This document shows positions 1-7,585 of a DNA stretch of 32,286 nucleotides, piece by piece. The position numbers and the translations under genes were made by a program. The notes beneath the pieces were generated by a model, which worked only from the letters and a program-made list of their open reading frames with translations, searched no databases and had not been told where the DNA came from. The DNA comes from Streptomyces mayonensis (GTDB taxonomy: Bacteria > Actinomycetota > Actinomycetes > Streptomycetales > Streptomycetaceae). The stretch spans positions 1 through 32,286 of the forward strand of contig NZ_JACBYP010000095.1 of NCBI RefSeq assembly GCF_018982965.1, read 5' to 3'. Position 1 is the stretch's first letter; each line of letters starts with the position of its first letter.

Positions 1-355
1 CACGCCGGTGGGCAGGTTGCCGTGGCGCGGCGCATCTGCACACCGTGGGGCGGCTGCACGCCGGTGCAGGGTGCCGTACGCGGCGCGGCTGCGCCCCGGT
101 GGGCCTTGCCGTGACGCGGCACCTGCACGCCGGTGGGCAGGTTGCCGTGGCGCGGCGCATCTGCACACCGTGGGGCGGCTGCACGCCGGTGCAGGGTGCC
201 GTGACGCGGTGCATCTGCATGCCGGTGCAGGGTGCCGTGGTACGGCGAGGCTGCGCGCCGGTGGGCCTTGCCGTGACGCGGCGGCTGCGCGCCGGTGGGC
301 GTTGCGGTGGTGGGGCTTCTGCACGCGGTGGGGCCTCTCGTGCCCGCGGCGGAGC
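1..355. repeat. Degenerate tandem array of short GC-rich repeats with palindromic cores
   Basis: About ten units of 18 to 38 bp follow each other, most beginning with a variant of CTG-CACGCCGGTG and continuing with a TTGCCGTGACGCGGC-like half. Unit starts are near 1, 39, 57, 92, 126, 164, 182, 218, 254, 288 and 322. A 77-bp block at 1-77 recurs without mismatch at 126-202. That 125-bp offset is not a multiple of three, which argues against a conserved repetitive protein. Several units carry a small hairpin, CTGCAC-GCCG-GTGCAG, at 54-69 and 179-194, with a variant at 215-230. The array may continue past the left edge. It lies beyond the 3' end of the P-loop gene. No gene is supported here; the open frames are GC-driven. 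Confidence 0.8.
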
Positions 356-374
356 CGCACGACGATGCAGCCCC

Positions 375-396
375 GCGCCCCCCCCCTGCGGGGCGC
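375..396 (-). terminator. Hairpin just after the P-loop gene
   Basis: GCGCCCC at 375-381 pairs with GGGGCGC at 390-396 around an 8-nt C-rich loop, starting two bases beyond the TAA stop at 399-401. No clear U-tract follows, as is common in high-GC actinobacteria. The position suggests a transcription terminator. Confidence 0.5.
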
Positions 397-398
397 GC

Positions 399-1274
399 TT
401 ACCAGTTCGGTGGGCTGGCTATGGAGCGGGAGAGGACCTCGTTCAGGAGGTGGGCGGTCTCCGGCACGTCCAGTTGGGAGTTGTCGATGATGGGCAGGCC
501 CGAGCCGTACCAGCCGGCCATGCGGCCGTGGATGCGGGCGACCTCCTCGTCGGTGAGGCGCCGGTTGCCGCTGCGTTCGGCGTTGCGCTCCAGGACGATG
601 TCCAGGCCGGGCAGGAGGACGACCGGGAGCAGGCCGGGGCCCACGTGCCGTTTCCACCCGCCGAGGCCCACGACGGGGCGGTCCGGGAAGACCGCGTCGT
701 CGAGGATGCAGGAGATGCCGTTGGCGAGGAAGTTGCGCGCGGAGAAGCCACAGGTGCGGCGGGCGAGGCGGTACTGCGCCTCACTGTGCTCGTTCCACCC
801 GGTCTGGGGGTCGGCGAAGCCGGAGCGGACCCACTCGCGGACGTCGTCGAGGCTGATGTGCGCGGTGGGGACCCGGCGGTGCTCGGCCCAGTACTTGGCG
901 ACGCTGGTCTTGCCGGCGCCCGCGGGGCCGATGAGCAGCACCGCGAGGGTGGTCGTGGTCGGGTCGGGGGCGGCGGCGGTGGCAGGGGGCACGCTGGGCA
1001 CGGCCACAGGGCCGCCGGGCGGCAGCGGCACATGACCGGTGGTCTCCGGCGCGGGCCCGGCGGGCGGGCCGGCGGCCGGCTGCTGCGGGCCCTGTCCGGG
1101 GGCCGGGTGCGGGGCCGGTCGCGGCGCCATCGGGTACCCGGGCGCCGGAGGTGGTGGCACGGGGGCGGGTCCCTGGGGCGGGCCCGGGTGGTGTGCGGCC
1201 GGGGACCAGCCAACGGCCGGTCCGTGCCCCGGCTGATGGGGCGGCGGCAGCGGAGAACCCACTGCGTGCTGCAT
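399..1274 (-). CDS. P-loop kinase-like ATP-binding protein with proline-rich N-terminus
   Basis: 291 residues. Residues 1-105 are a low-complexity Pro/Gly/Ala/His-rich segment, predicted disordered. A single P-loop domain follows: strand LAVLLI, then Walker A GPAGAGKT at 116-123. Later come a hydrophobic strand ending in ILDD (190-193), a VVLLP strand (218-222), and an Arg-rich lid-like helix (ERNAERSGNRRLTDEE, 229-244). This layout resembles small-molecule kinases and zeta-toxin/AAA_33-like phosphotransferases; the substrate cannot be told from sequence. The ATG at 1274 has an ACGGAG-like site about 10 nt upstream. The gene lies 163 bp downstream of aroB on the same strand, but a hairpin at 1355-1380 separates them, so it probably has its own promoter. 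Role unknown. Confidence 0.8.
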   Translation of the reverse strand: MQHAVGSPLPPPHQPGHGPAVGWSPAAHHPGPPQGPAPVPPPPAPGYPMAPRPAPHPAPGQGPQQPAAGPPAGPAPETTGHVPLPPGGPVAVPSVPPATAAAPDPTTTTLAVLLIGPAGAGKTSVAKYWAEHRRVPTAHISLDDVREWVRSGFADPQTGWNEHSEAQYRLARRTCGFSARNFLANGISCILDDAVFPDRPVVGLGGWKRHVGPGLLPVVLLPGLDIVLERNAERSGNRRLTDEEVARIHGRMAGWYGSGLPIIDNSQLDVPETAHLLNEVLSRSIASPPNW

Positions 1275-1354
1275 CCGGTGCCACTCCGTCTCGTACAGGC
1301 GATGGGCGCTGACCGCGGGAGGGGGACCACCCGCGCTACCGAACGGTACCGCCC

Positions 1355-1380
1355 CCGGCCGTCGTTTGGTGAACGGCCGG
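1355..1380 (-). terminator. Hairpin downstream of aroB
   Basis: CCGGCCGT (1355-1362) and ACGGCCGG (1373-1380) form an 8-bp perfect stem with a 10-nt loop, about 57 nt beyond the aroB stop. It probably ends the aroCKB transcript. The rest of the gap 1275-1437 shows no other clear element. Confidence 0.5.
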
Positions 1381-1437
1381 AGGCGGTGCGAAGTGCCCGT
1401 CCCACAGGGCGAATCGGGCGCAAGGTACGCCGGGGTA

Positions 1438-2529
1438 CTACTCGCCCACCTCGCCGTAGGCGGCGAGGAGGACGGCCGGGTCGGGGCCCTCGAGCACGGT
1501 GGGCTTGGCGAGGCCGTCCAGGACGATGAAGCGCAGCAGGTCGCCGCGGGACTTCTTGTCGACCTTCATGTTCTCGACCAGCTTGGGCCACTGGTCGTGC
1601 CGGTAGTGCAGCGGCAGTCCGACGGCCTCGAGGATGCTGCGGTGGCGGTCGGCGGTGGCGTCGTCGAGCCGCCCGGCGAGCCGGCCCAGCTCGGCGGCGA
1701 AGTGCATGCCGACGGCGACGGCGGCGCCGTGCCGCCACTTGTAGCGCTCGTTCTTCTCGATGGCGTGGCCGAGGGTGTGGCCGTAGTTGAGGATCTCGCG
1801 CAGGCCCGCCTCCTTCAGGTCGGAGGAGACGACCTCGGCCTTGACCTTGATGGAGCGCACGATCAGCTCGGCGGTGTGCGGCCCTGCCGGGGTGCGCGCG
1901 GCCTGCGGGTCGGACTCGATCAGGTCCAGGATCGCCGGGTCGGCGATGAAGCCGGCCTTGATGACCTCGGCCAGCCCGGAGACGTAGTCGTTGACCGCGA
2001 GCGAGTCCAGGGCGGCCAGGTCGCACAGGACGCCGGCGGGCGGGTGGAAGGACCCGACGAGGTTCTTGCCCTCGGCGGTGTTGATGCCGGTCTTGCCGCC
2101 GACGGCGGCGTCCACCATGGCGAGGACCGTGGTGGGGACGGCGATCCAGCGCACCCCGCGCAGCCAGGTCGCGGCGACGAACCCGGCCAGGTCGGTGCTG
2201 GCCCCGCCGCCGACGCCCACGATGACGTCGGTACGGGTGAAACCGGACTGGCCCAGCGCCTTCCAGCAGTAGGCGGCGACCTCGGCGGTCTTGGCCTCCT
2301 CGGCGTTGGGGACCTGGACGGCGATCGCGTCGTAGCCCTGCTCGGCGAGGTCGGCCCGCAGGGCGTCGCCGGTCTCGGCGAGCGCCTCGGGGTGGATCAC
2401 CGCGACCCGCCTGGCCCCCGTGCCGATCAGGCCGCCGAGCTCGCCCAGGAGCTGACGGCCCACCAGGACCTCGTAGGGGTCGGACGCCGCGGTGCCGCCG
2501 ACCTGGATCCGGGTGACTGCCTCGCTCAT
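1438..2529 (-). CDS. aroB: 3-dehydroquinate synthase
   Basis: Converts DAHP to 3-dehydroquinate, the second shikimate pathway step, using NAD and a divalent metal in the cytosol. 363 residues, normal for the family. The NAD-binding loop GGGASTDLAGF is at 107-117, PTTVLAMVDAAVGGKTGIN at 132-150, Glu187 in LAEVIK, and the metal-binding NYGHTLGHAIE at 248-258 (His251, His255). The frame is open for 43 more codons upstream, but that stretch is antisense-like Arg/Gly-rich sequence inside aroK. The ATG at 2529 overlaps the aroK stop as ATGA and gives the usual family N-terminus. It is therefore translationally coupled to aroK, as the last gene of aroC-aroK-aroB. Confidence 0.97.
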   Translation of the reverse strand: MSEAVTRIQVGGTAASDPYEVLVGRQLLGELGGLIGTGARRVAVIHPEALAETGDALRADLAEQGYDAIAVQVPNAEEAKTAEVAAYCWKALGQSGFTRTDVIVGVGGGASTDLAGFVAATWLRGVRWIAVPTTVLAMVDAAVGGKTGINTAEGKNLVGSFHPPAGVLCDLAALDSLAVNDYVSGLAEVIKAGFIADPAILDLIESDPQAARTPAGPHTAELIVRSIKVKAEVVSSDLKEAGLREILNYGHTLGHAIEKNERYKWRHGAAVAVGMHFAAELGRLAGRLDDATADRHRSILEAVGLPLHYRHDQWPKLVENMKVDKKSRGDLLRFIVLDGLAKPTVLEGPDPAVLLAAYGEVGE

Positions 2530-3044
2530 GCTTCCTTCAACTCCAGTGCGTCCAGGGCGGCTTGGGTCACTTCTTCGGGGGTGCGGCCGTCGGTGGCCAC
2601 GACGGCCGCGGCCACCTCCTCGTACAGGTGCCGGCGCGCCTCCATCAGCTCGCGCCACTGCTTGCGCGGGTTGACCGCGAGCAGCGGACGCGCCGCGTTC
2701 AGGCCGGTGCGCCTGACCGCCTCCTCCACGTCCATCGAGAGGTAGACGACCCGCTGCCCGGCGAGCAGCGCACGCGTGTCCGCGTCCAGGATCGCCCCGC
2801 CGCCGAGGGCGAGGACGCCCGCGTGCCCGGTGAGCGCGGTGCGCACGGCGTCCTTCTCCAGCGCGCGGAAGGCGGGTTCGCCCTCGTCCACGAAGATCTC
2901 GGCGATGCTCCGTCCCTGCGCGGCGACGATGTCGTCGTCCGTGTCCCGGTAGCCGACACCGAGCCGCTCGGCCAGCAGCTGCCCGACGGTGGACTTGCCG
3001 ACGCCCATCGGGCCGACGAGGACGACCAGCGGTGCCCCGCTCAC
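2526..3044 (-). CDS. aroK: Shikimate kinase
   Basis: Phosphorylates shikimate to shikimate 3-phosphate with ATP. 172 residues. Walker A GPMGVGKS is at residues 11-18, an Asp-rich shikimate-binding segment (DTDDD) lies near 35, the substrate loop GGGA is near 82, and the lid region contains RPLL. The GTG start at 3044 overlaps the aroC stop (GTGA). The stop in turn overlaps the aroB start (ATGA), so the three genes are coupled in translation. A longer open frame runs to 3710 but is antisense-like in composition and conflicts with aroC, so the GTG is chosen. Confidence 0.96.
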   Translation of the reverse strand: MSGAPLVVLVGPMGVGKSTVGQLLAERLGVGYRDTDDDIVAAQGRSIAEIFVDEGEPAFRALEKDAVRTALTGHAGVLALGGGAILDADTRALLAGQRVVYLSMDVEEAVRRTGLNAARPLLAVNPRKQWRELMEARRHLYEEVAAAVVATDGRTPEEVTQAALDALELKEA

Positions 3045-4225
3045 CGGATGGCCAGGTGGTCGAGGTACGAGGTGACGTTGCGGCGGGTCTCGGTCACCGA
3101 GTCGCCGCCGAACTTCTCCGCGACGGCGTCCGCGAGCACGAGGGCCACCATGGCCTCCGCGACGATTCCGGCGGCCGGGACGGCGGACACGTCGGAGCGC
3201 TGGTGGTGGGCCTGGGTGGCCTCGCCGGTGGCCACGTCCACGGTCTGCAGGGCGCGCGGCACGGTGGCGATCGGCTTCATCGCGGCGCGCACCCGCAGCA
3301 GCTCGCCGGTGGTCAGGCCGCCCTCGGTGCCGCCGGAGCGGCCGGAGGTCCGGCGGATGCCGTCGGGCGTGCCGACGATCTCGTCGTGGGCCTGGGAACC
3401 GGGCACGCGGGCCAGCTCGAAGCCGTCGCCCAGCTCGACGCCCTTGATCGCCTGGATGCCCATGAGCGCGCCCGCGAGCCGTGCGTCGAGCTTGCGGTCC
3501 CAGTGCACGTGCGAGCCGAGGCCCACCGGCACGCCGTGGGCGAGGACCTCGACGACGCCACCGAGGGTGTCGCCGTCCTTGTGGGCCTGGTCGACCTCGG
3601 CGACCATGGCCTCGGACGCCTGCGGGTCGAGGCAGCGCAACGGGTCGGCGTCCAGCTTCTCGACGTCGGCCGGCGTGGGGTACACACCCGCCGGAGCCTT
3701 CACGGAGCACAGCTCGACGACATGGCTGACGATCTCGACGCCGGTCGTCTCCTTCAGGTACGACCGGGCCACCGCGCCCAGCGCCACCCGGGCCGCCGTC
3801 TCACGCGCCGAGGCGCGCTCCAGGACCGGCCGGGCCTCGTCGAAGCCGTACTTCTGCATGCCGGCGAGGTCCGCGTGCCCGGGGCGGGGCCGGGTCAGCG
3901 GGGCGTTGCGGGCGAGGCCGGCCAGCACTTCCGGGTCCACCGGGTCGGCCGCCATCACCTGCTCCCACTTCGGCCACTCGGTGTTGCCGACCATCACCGC
4001 GACCGGGGAGCCGAGGGTGAGGCCGTGGCGGACACCGCCGAGGAAGGTGACCTCGTCGCGCTCGAACTTCATCCGGGCACCGCGACCGTAGCCGAGCCGC
4101 CGCCTCGCCAGATGGTCCGCCACCATGTCCGTCGTGATCGGCACGCCGGCGGGCAGACCCTCCAGCGTCGCGACGAGTGCGGGACCGTGGGACTCCCCCG
4201 CGGTCAGCCAGCGCAACCTGCTCAA
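3041..4225 (-). CDS. aroC: Chorismate synthase
   Basis: Makes chorismate from 5-enolpyruvylshikimate 3-phosphate, the last common step to aromatic amino acids, using reduced FMN. 394 residues. Signatures are GESHGPAL (10-17), LGYGRGARMKFERDEV near 44, RASARETAARVALGA near 137, and the C-terminal QAHHQRSDVSAVPAAGIVAE region. The start is a TTG at 4223-4225, supported by GAGGAG at 4231-4236 with a 5-nt spacer and by family alignment from MSRLRWLTAGESHG. It is the first gene of the coupled aroC-aroK-aroB set. The 177-bp gap from aroE holds a terminator-like hairpin, so an aroC promoter probably lies between about 4230 and 4350, though I could not define it. Confidence 0.97.
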   Translation of the reverse strand: MSRLRWLTAGESHGPALVATLEGLPAGVPITTDMVADHLARRRLGYGRGARMKFERDEVTFLGGVRHGLTLGSPVAVMVGNTEWPKWEQVMAADPVDPEVLAGLARNAPLTRPRPGHADLAGMQKYGFDEARPVLERASARETAARVALGAVARSYLKETTGVEIVSHVVELCSVKAPAGVYPTPADVEKLDADPLRCLDPQASEAMVAEVDQAHKDGDTLGGVVEVLAHGVPVGLGSHVHWDRKLDARLAGALMGIQAIKGVELGDGFELARVPGSQAHDEIVGTPDGIRRTSGRSGGTEGGLTTGELLRVRAAMKPIATVPRALQTVDVATGEATQAHHQRSDVSAVPAAGIVAEAMVALVLADAVAEKFGGDSVTETRRNVTSYLDHLAIR

Positions 4226-4230
4226 CGGTG

Positions 4231-4236
4231 CTCCTC
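4231..4236 (-). promoter_or_regulatory. Ribosome binding site supporting the aroC TTG start
   Basis: GAGGAG on the minus strand, 5 nt from the TTG at 4225. It decides the start, because no ATG or GTG is placed equally well. Confidence 0.75.
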
Positions 4237-4353
4237 AGTACTCGCGCCCCGGTATGCCCGTACACGCCTTGACCGCGTACGGCGACGGCCCGACCGGGTG
4301 CGCGGGCCCCGGTCCGCCGCCTCCGATCCTCCCACGTCCGCGCGCCGGACCCG

Positions 4354-4382
4354 GCCGCCGGTCCATCAGACGGACGGGCGGC
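4354..4382 (-). terminator. Hairpin downstream of aroE
   Basis: GCCGCC (4354-4359) and GTCC (4361-4364) pair with GGAC (4372-4375) and GGCGGC (4377-4382), with one G-G mismatch and a 7-nt loop. It begins about 20 nt beyond the aroE stop and probably separates the mltG-aroE transcript from aroCKB. Confidence 0.5.
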
Positions 4383-4402
4383 GGGACACGGAGGACGCGG
4401 TG

Positions 4403-5248
4403 CTAGGCGCGCTCCGCGAGGGCGCGCTCGCCCGCCGTACGCATCGCGGCGAGCGGGGCCGGGGTACGGCCGGTCATCTGCTCCACCTGGAGCACCGCCT
4501 GGTGGAGCAGCAGGTCGAGGCCGCCCACGACGGCGCCTCCGTACATCGACCAGCGGGCGGCGAGGGCGGTGGGCCAGGGCTCGTAGAGCACGTCGAAGAG
4601 GGTGGCGGGCCGCTCGGGGACGGCGGCGGCGAGGGCGTCGGTGGTGCCGGCCGGAGTGGTGGCCACGACCAGCGGGGCGTGCAGCGCCTGCGCGGCGTCC
4701 GCCCAGTCCGCGATGCGCACGTCGACGTCCAGCCGCTCGGCCCAGCCCCGCATCTCGGCGGCGCGGGCCGCGCTGCGGACGTAGACGGCGACCTCCCCGG
4801 TGCAGATCCGGGCCAGGGCGGCGAGGGCCGAGGACGCGGTGGCGCCGGCGCCGAGGACCGCTGCGCTGTCGACCTTCTCGACGCCGTGCTCGCGCAGGGC
4901 GGCGACCATGCCGGGGATGTCGGTGTTGTCGCCGGTCCTGCGGCCGTCCTCGCCGAAGACCACGGTGTTCACCGCGTCCACGGAGGCCGCCGTCTCGCTG
5001 ACGGAGTCGAGCAGCGGGATGACCGCCCGCTTCAGCGGCATGGTCAGGGACAGCCCCGCCCACTCGGGACCCAGGTCCCCGAGGAAGCCCGGCAGCGCCG
5101 CCTCGTCGATCTCGAACCTGCCGTAGGTCCAGTCCGTCAGTCCGAGCTCCGCGTAGGCGGCGCGGTGCAGCGCCGGGGAGAGGGAGTGGGCGATCGGCGA
5201 GCCGAGCACGGCCGCCCGGCGGCCGTCAGCCGGTGGCGCTGGCAGCAT
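4403..5248 (-). CDS. aroE: Shikimate dehydrogenase
   Basis: Reduces 3-dehydroshikimate to shikimate with NADPH. 281 residues. Seen: the shikimate-binding SLSP (22-25), LTMPLK with the catalytic Lys73, GDNTD (106-110) with the paired Asp, and the Rossmann nucleotide loop GAGATA (133-138). The C-terminal GGLDLLLHQAV is typical. The start at 5248 overlaps the end of mltG by 23 bp, implying cotranscription with mltG. Together with aroC, aroK and aroB, this places four shikimate pathway genes side by side. Confidence 0.95.
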   Translation of the reverse strand: MLPAPPADGRRAAVLGSPIAHSLSPALHRAAYAELGLTDWTYGRFEIDEAALPGFLGDLGPEWAGLSLTMPLKRAVIPLLDSVSETAASVDAVNTVVFGEDGRRTGDNTDIPGMVAALREHGVEKVDSAAVLGAGATASSALAALARICTGEVAVYVRSAARAAEMRGWAERLDVDVRIADWADAAQALHAPLVVATTPAGTTDALAAAVPERPATLFDVLYEPWPTALAARWSMYGGAVVGGLDLLLHQAVLQVEQMTGRTPAPLAAMRTAGERALAERA

Positions 5249-6953
5249 CGAACTTTTCCTTCAGCTTCAGGAATTCGTCGTGGGTCTTGGCGAACTCGGT
5301 CTCCTTCAGGCCGTCGGTGGCCACGAAGTAGAACCAGCCTTCCTTCGTCGGGTTTATGGCCGCCTGGAGGGCCTCGTCACCGGGGTTGCCGATGGGTCCG
5401 GGCGGCAGCCCCCGGTTGGTGTAGGTGTTGTACGGGTCCTTGTTGCTGTTGATCTCGGACTCGCTGATGTGGATGTTGCTCTGCCCCATCAGGTAGTTGA
5501 AGGACGAGTCGAACTGGAGTTTCTGGTTCGTCTCGTAGTTGTCGGACTTGAGCCGGTTGTAGATGACCTCGGACATCTTGCGGAAGTCGTCGTGGGTCTT
5601 GCCCTCCGCCTGCAGCAGGCTCGCCACGGTGAGCAGTTCCCACGGCCCGTCGAGACCGAGGCCCGACGCCTTCTTCTCCAGGCCGAGCTTCTCGTACTGC
5701 TCACTGGCACGTGCCACCATTTGCTTCAGCACTTCTTCGGGCTTCTGGCCCTTGGCCGCCGAGTACCGGGACGGGTAGAGGAAGCCCTCCAGGGGGTCCT
5801 TCACGTTGTCGTGGTTCAGCGCCCAGTCGGGCAGGCCGAGGCTCTTGTACTCGGACTCGGCGACCTTGGCGGTGGTGCCGTCCTTCACCTCGAGGCGCTT
5901 GTCGATGAGCTTGTAGATGTCGGCGTTGCGCTTGCCCTCGGAGATGATCAGGACGCTGCGGCTCTTCGGGCTGAGCAGCAGCTCGATCGCGCTCTTCGCC
6001 GACATCTCCTTCTGCAGCGTGTACACGCCGTCCTGGATGCTCTTGCCCTGCGGGTTGCTCTGCTGGGCGGAGATGAAGGCGTCGACGCTCTTCACCACTC
6101 CCCTGCGCTTGAGCTCCTGGCCGATGGTGGACCCGCCGGCTCCCTTGGGGATGGTGACGGTCACCTCCTGGCCGTTGCCGTCGCCCGCGAAGTCCGGGGC
6201 CGCGCCGAAACGGTCCTGGTAGAACTGGTAGCCGAAGTACCCGATGCCCGCGACGCCGCCGCCGAGCACGAGGGAGACCACCAGGCAGGCGCACCCGCTG
6301 CGGCGTTTCTTGGGCTTGCCGCCCCGGCCCCTGCGGTCCTCGCGGCCGTCGTCCGCCGCCTCGCCGGCGTCATCGTCGTCGGCGTCCCGGCCGGCGAAGA
6401 AGGCGTGCTCTCCCTCGTCGGGGCCCGGGTCCCAGTCGGTGCGCTGCGGCTCGGGCTCGGCGCGCCGGCGGGCGGGCGGCTCCGGCGGCGGGTAGGCCTC
6501 CGGGGTGCCGTAGAAGTCGGGCTGCTCCGGGCCGTAGCCCGCGGCCTGCTGTCCGTAGGGGTCGGACGGGTCGGCCGGGTACTGGGCCTGCGCGCCGGTG
6601 TCCCAGCCGCCGTTGCCGTAGCCCTGCTGCGGCTGCGGAGCGTACTGCTGGTCGTACTGCTGCTGGTCGTACTGCTGCTGGTCGTACTGGGGCCTGCCGT
6701 ACTGGTCGTACCGCGGCTCGGGGTGCTGGTGGCCGTACTGGTCGTACTGGGGCCCGCCGCCGTACGCGGACTGGCCGCCGTCGCCCCACTGGGCGTACTG
6801 CTGCTGAGCCTGCTGTTCCGCGTACTGCTGCGGCTGGCCGCCGTAGGGCTGCTGGGCCGCCTGGGCCTGCTGCCCGCCCCATCCGCCGTCCCCGTACAAC
6901 GGGTCCTCCGGACGCCACGGTTCGGAGCCTGGGCCCCGGCCATACTCAGTCAT
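5226..6953 (-). CDS. mltG: Endolytic murein transglycosylase (YceG/MltG family)
   Basis: A membrane-anchored lytic transglycosylase that cuts nascent glycan strands and sets their length. 575 residues, longer than E. coli MltG (about 340) because of a large cytosolic N-terminus. Residues 1-160 are rich in Gln, Tyr, Gly and Pro with YDQQQ repeats. Residues 161-218 are charged and end in a KPKKRR stop-transfer motif. One membrane helix spans about 221-243. The extracytoplasmic part has a LysM-like region (about 262-330) and the YceG domain. ASLLQAEG (445-451) carries the conserved Glu450, which aligns with the catalytic Glu of E. coli MltG, followed by IYNRLK and GLPPGPIGNPG (515-525). It sits 128 bp after ruvX and overlaps aroE. 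Confidence 0.95.
   Translation of the reverse strand: MTEYGRGPGSEPWRPEDPLYGDGGWGGQQAQAAQQPYGGQPQQYAEQQAQQQYAQWGDGGQSAYGGGPQYDQYGHQHPEPRYDQYGRPQYDQQQYDQQQYDQQYAPQPQQGYGNGGWDTGAQAQYPADPSDPYGQQAAGYGPEQPDFYGTPEAYPPPEPPARRRAEPEPQRTDWDPGPDEGEHAFFAGRDADDDDAGEAADDGREDRRGRGGKPKKRRSGCACLVVSLVLGGGVAGIGYFGYQFYQDRFGAAPDFAGDGNGQEVTVTIPKGAGGSTIGQELKRRGVVKSVDAFISAQQSNPQGKSIQDGVYTLQKEMSAKSAIELLLSPKSRSVLIISEGKRNADIYKLIDKRLEVKDGTTAKVAESEYKSLGLPDWALNHDNVKDPLEGFLYPSRYSAAKGQKPEEVLKQMVARASEQYEKLGLEKKASGLGLDGPWELLTVASLLQAEGKTHDDFRKMSEVIYNRLKSDNYETNQKLQFDSSFNYLMGQSNIHISESEINSNKDPYNTYTNRGLPPGPIGNPGDEALQAAINPTKEGWFYFVATDGLKETEFAKTHDEFLKLKEKFDAASATG
6642..6686 (-). repeat. 15-bp in-frame repeat encoding YDQQQ units in MltG
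   Basis: Three consecutive copies of a roughly 15-bp unit containing TGGTCGTACTGCTGC on the plus strand encode YDQQQ-YDQQQ-YDQQY at residues 90-104 of the MltG cytosolic tail. In-frame slippage could change the tail length without breaking the gene. Confidence 0.7.
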
Positions 6954-6986
6954 GGATCCCCTAGAGCCGCGAGGCGACGGGGACCG

Positions 6987-7006
6987 GGGCCCTTGCCGAA
7001 GGGCCC
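6987..7006 (-). terminator. Strong hairpin between ruvX and mltG
   Basis: GGGCCCTT (6987-6994) and AAGGGCCC (6999-7006) form a perfect 8-bp stem with a 4-nt loop. It lies 75 nt after the ruvX stop and 34 nt before the mltG start. It may end or attenuate the alaS-ruvX transcript, or be part of the mltG leader. The rest of the gap 6954-7081 shows nothing I can name. Confidence 0.45.
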
Positions 7007-7081
7007 GCTTCCGTTCCGCCTCTTGCTGTGCGGTGGCTGTTCGAATGCCTCCGCATCGCGCGGAACGTTACCGTACCGCGA

Positions 7082-7585
7082 TCAGATGACCACTTCGACG
7101 CCCTCGCCGGGTGGCCTGCCTGACACCCGTTCGGATTCCAGTGCCTGCTGGAGGATGATCACAGCGGCGGCCTGGTCGATGACCGACCGCCCCTTCTTCG
7201 ACCTCACGCCCGAGGCGCGCAGCCCCTGACTGGCAGTGACCGTGGTCATCCGTTCGTCGACGAGGCGGACCGGGACCGGCGCGATGCCCCGGGCCAGCTC
7301 CTGCGCGAAGCGCCTGACCTTGGCCGCGGCCGGGCCCTCGCCCCCCTTGAGGGAGCGGGGCAGGCCGACGACGACCTCGATCGGCTCGTACTCCTCGGCC
7401 AGCTGCCGCAGGCGGCGGTGCGCGGCGGGTACGTCGCGGCCGGGGACGGTCTCCACCGGGGTGGCGAGGATCCCGTCGGGGTCGCACGAGGCGACCCCGA
7501 TCCGGGCGTCCCCGACGTCGACGGCCAGGCGCCGTCCGCGGCGCAGCGCCGGGCCGTCCGTCGGGTCGCTCTGGGGCGTGCTCAC
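7082..7585 (-). CDS. ruvX: RuvX/YqgF family RNase H-fold protein (putative pre-16S rRNA nuclease or Holliday junction resolvase)
   Basis: 167 residues. RNase H-like fold with acidic active-site candidates Asp23 (AVDVGDARIG), Glu111 (LVDERMTT) and Asp137 (VIDQAAAVIIL). The family motif VVGLPRSLKGGEG is at 72-84. The family is described as processing the 16S rRNA 5' end in E. coli and as a Holliday junction resolvase in mycobacteria, so the exact substrate here is inferred. The GTG start overlaps the alaS stop as GTGA, giving translational coupling to alaS, an arrangement widespread in bacteria. Confidence 0.93.
   Translation of the reverse strand: MSTPQSDPTDGPALRRGRRLAVDVGDARIGVASCDPDGILATPVETVPGRDVPAAHRRLRQLAEEYEPIEVVVGLPRSLKGGEGPAAAKVRRFAQELARGIAPVPVRLVDERMTTVTASQGLRASGVRSKKGRSVIDQAAAVIILQQALESERVSGRPPGEGVEVVI

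Noticed and set aside
1..355. Possible CRISPR array
   Set aside because: Units differ in length (18-38 bp), are degenerate, and have no unique spacers between constant repeats. No cas gene is nearby.
45..1529. Long plus-strand open frame over the repeat array and P-loop gene
   Set aside because: Arg/Gly/Ala-rich antisense-type translation with no domain. The minus strand carries a clear P-loop protein.
2530..2658. N-terminal extension of AroB
   Set aside because: Not family-like, lies inside aroK, and the ATG at 2529 has ATGA coupling.
3032..5452. 806-codon plus-strand frame opposite aroC and aroE
   Set aside because: It is the complement of recognised enzymes; the composition is a GC artefact.
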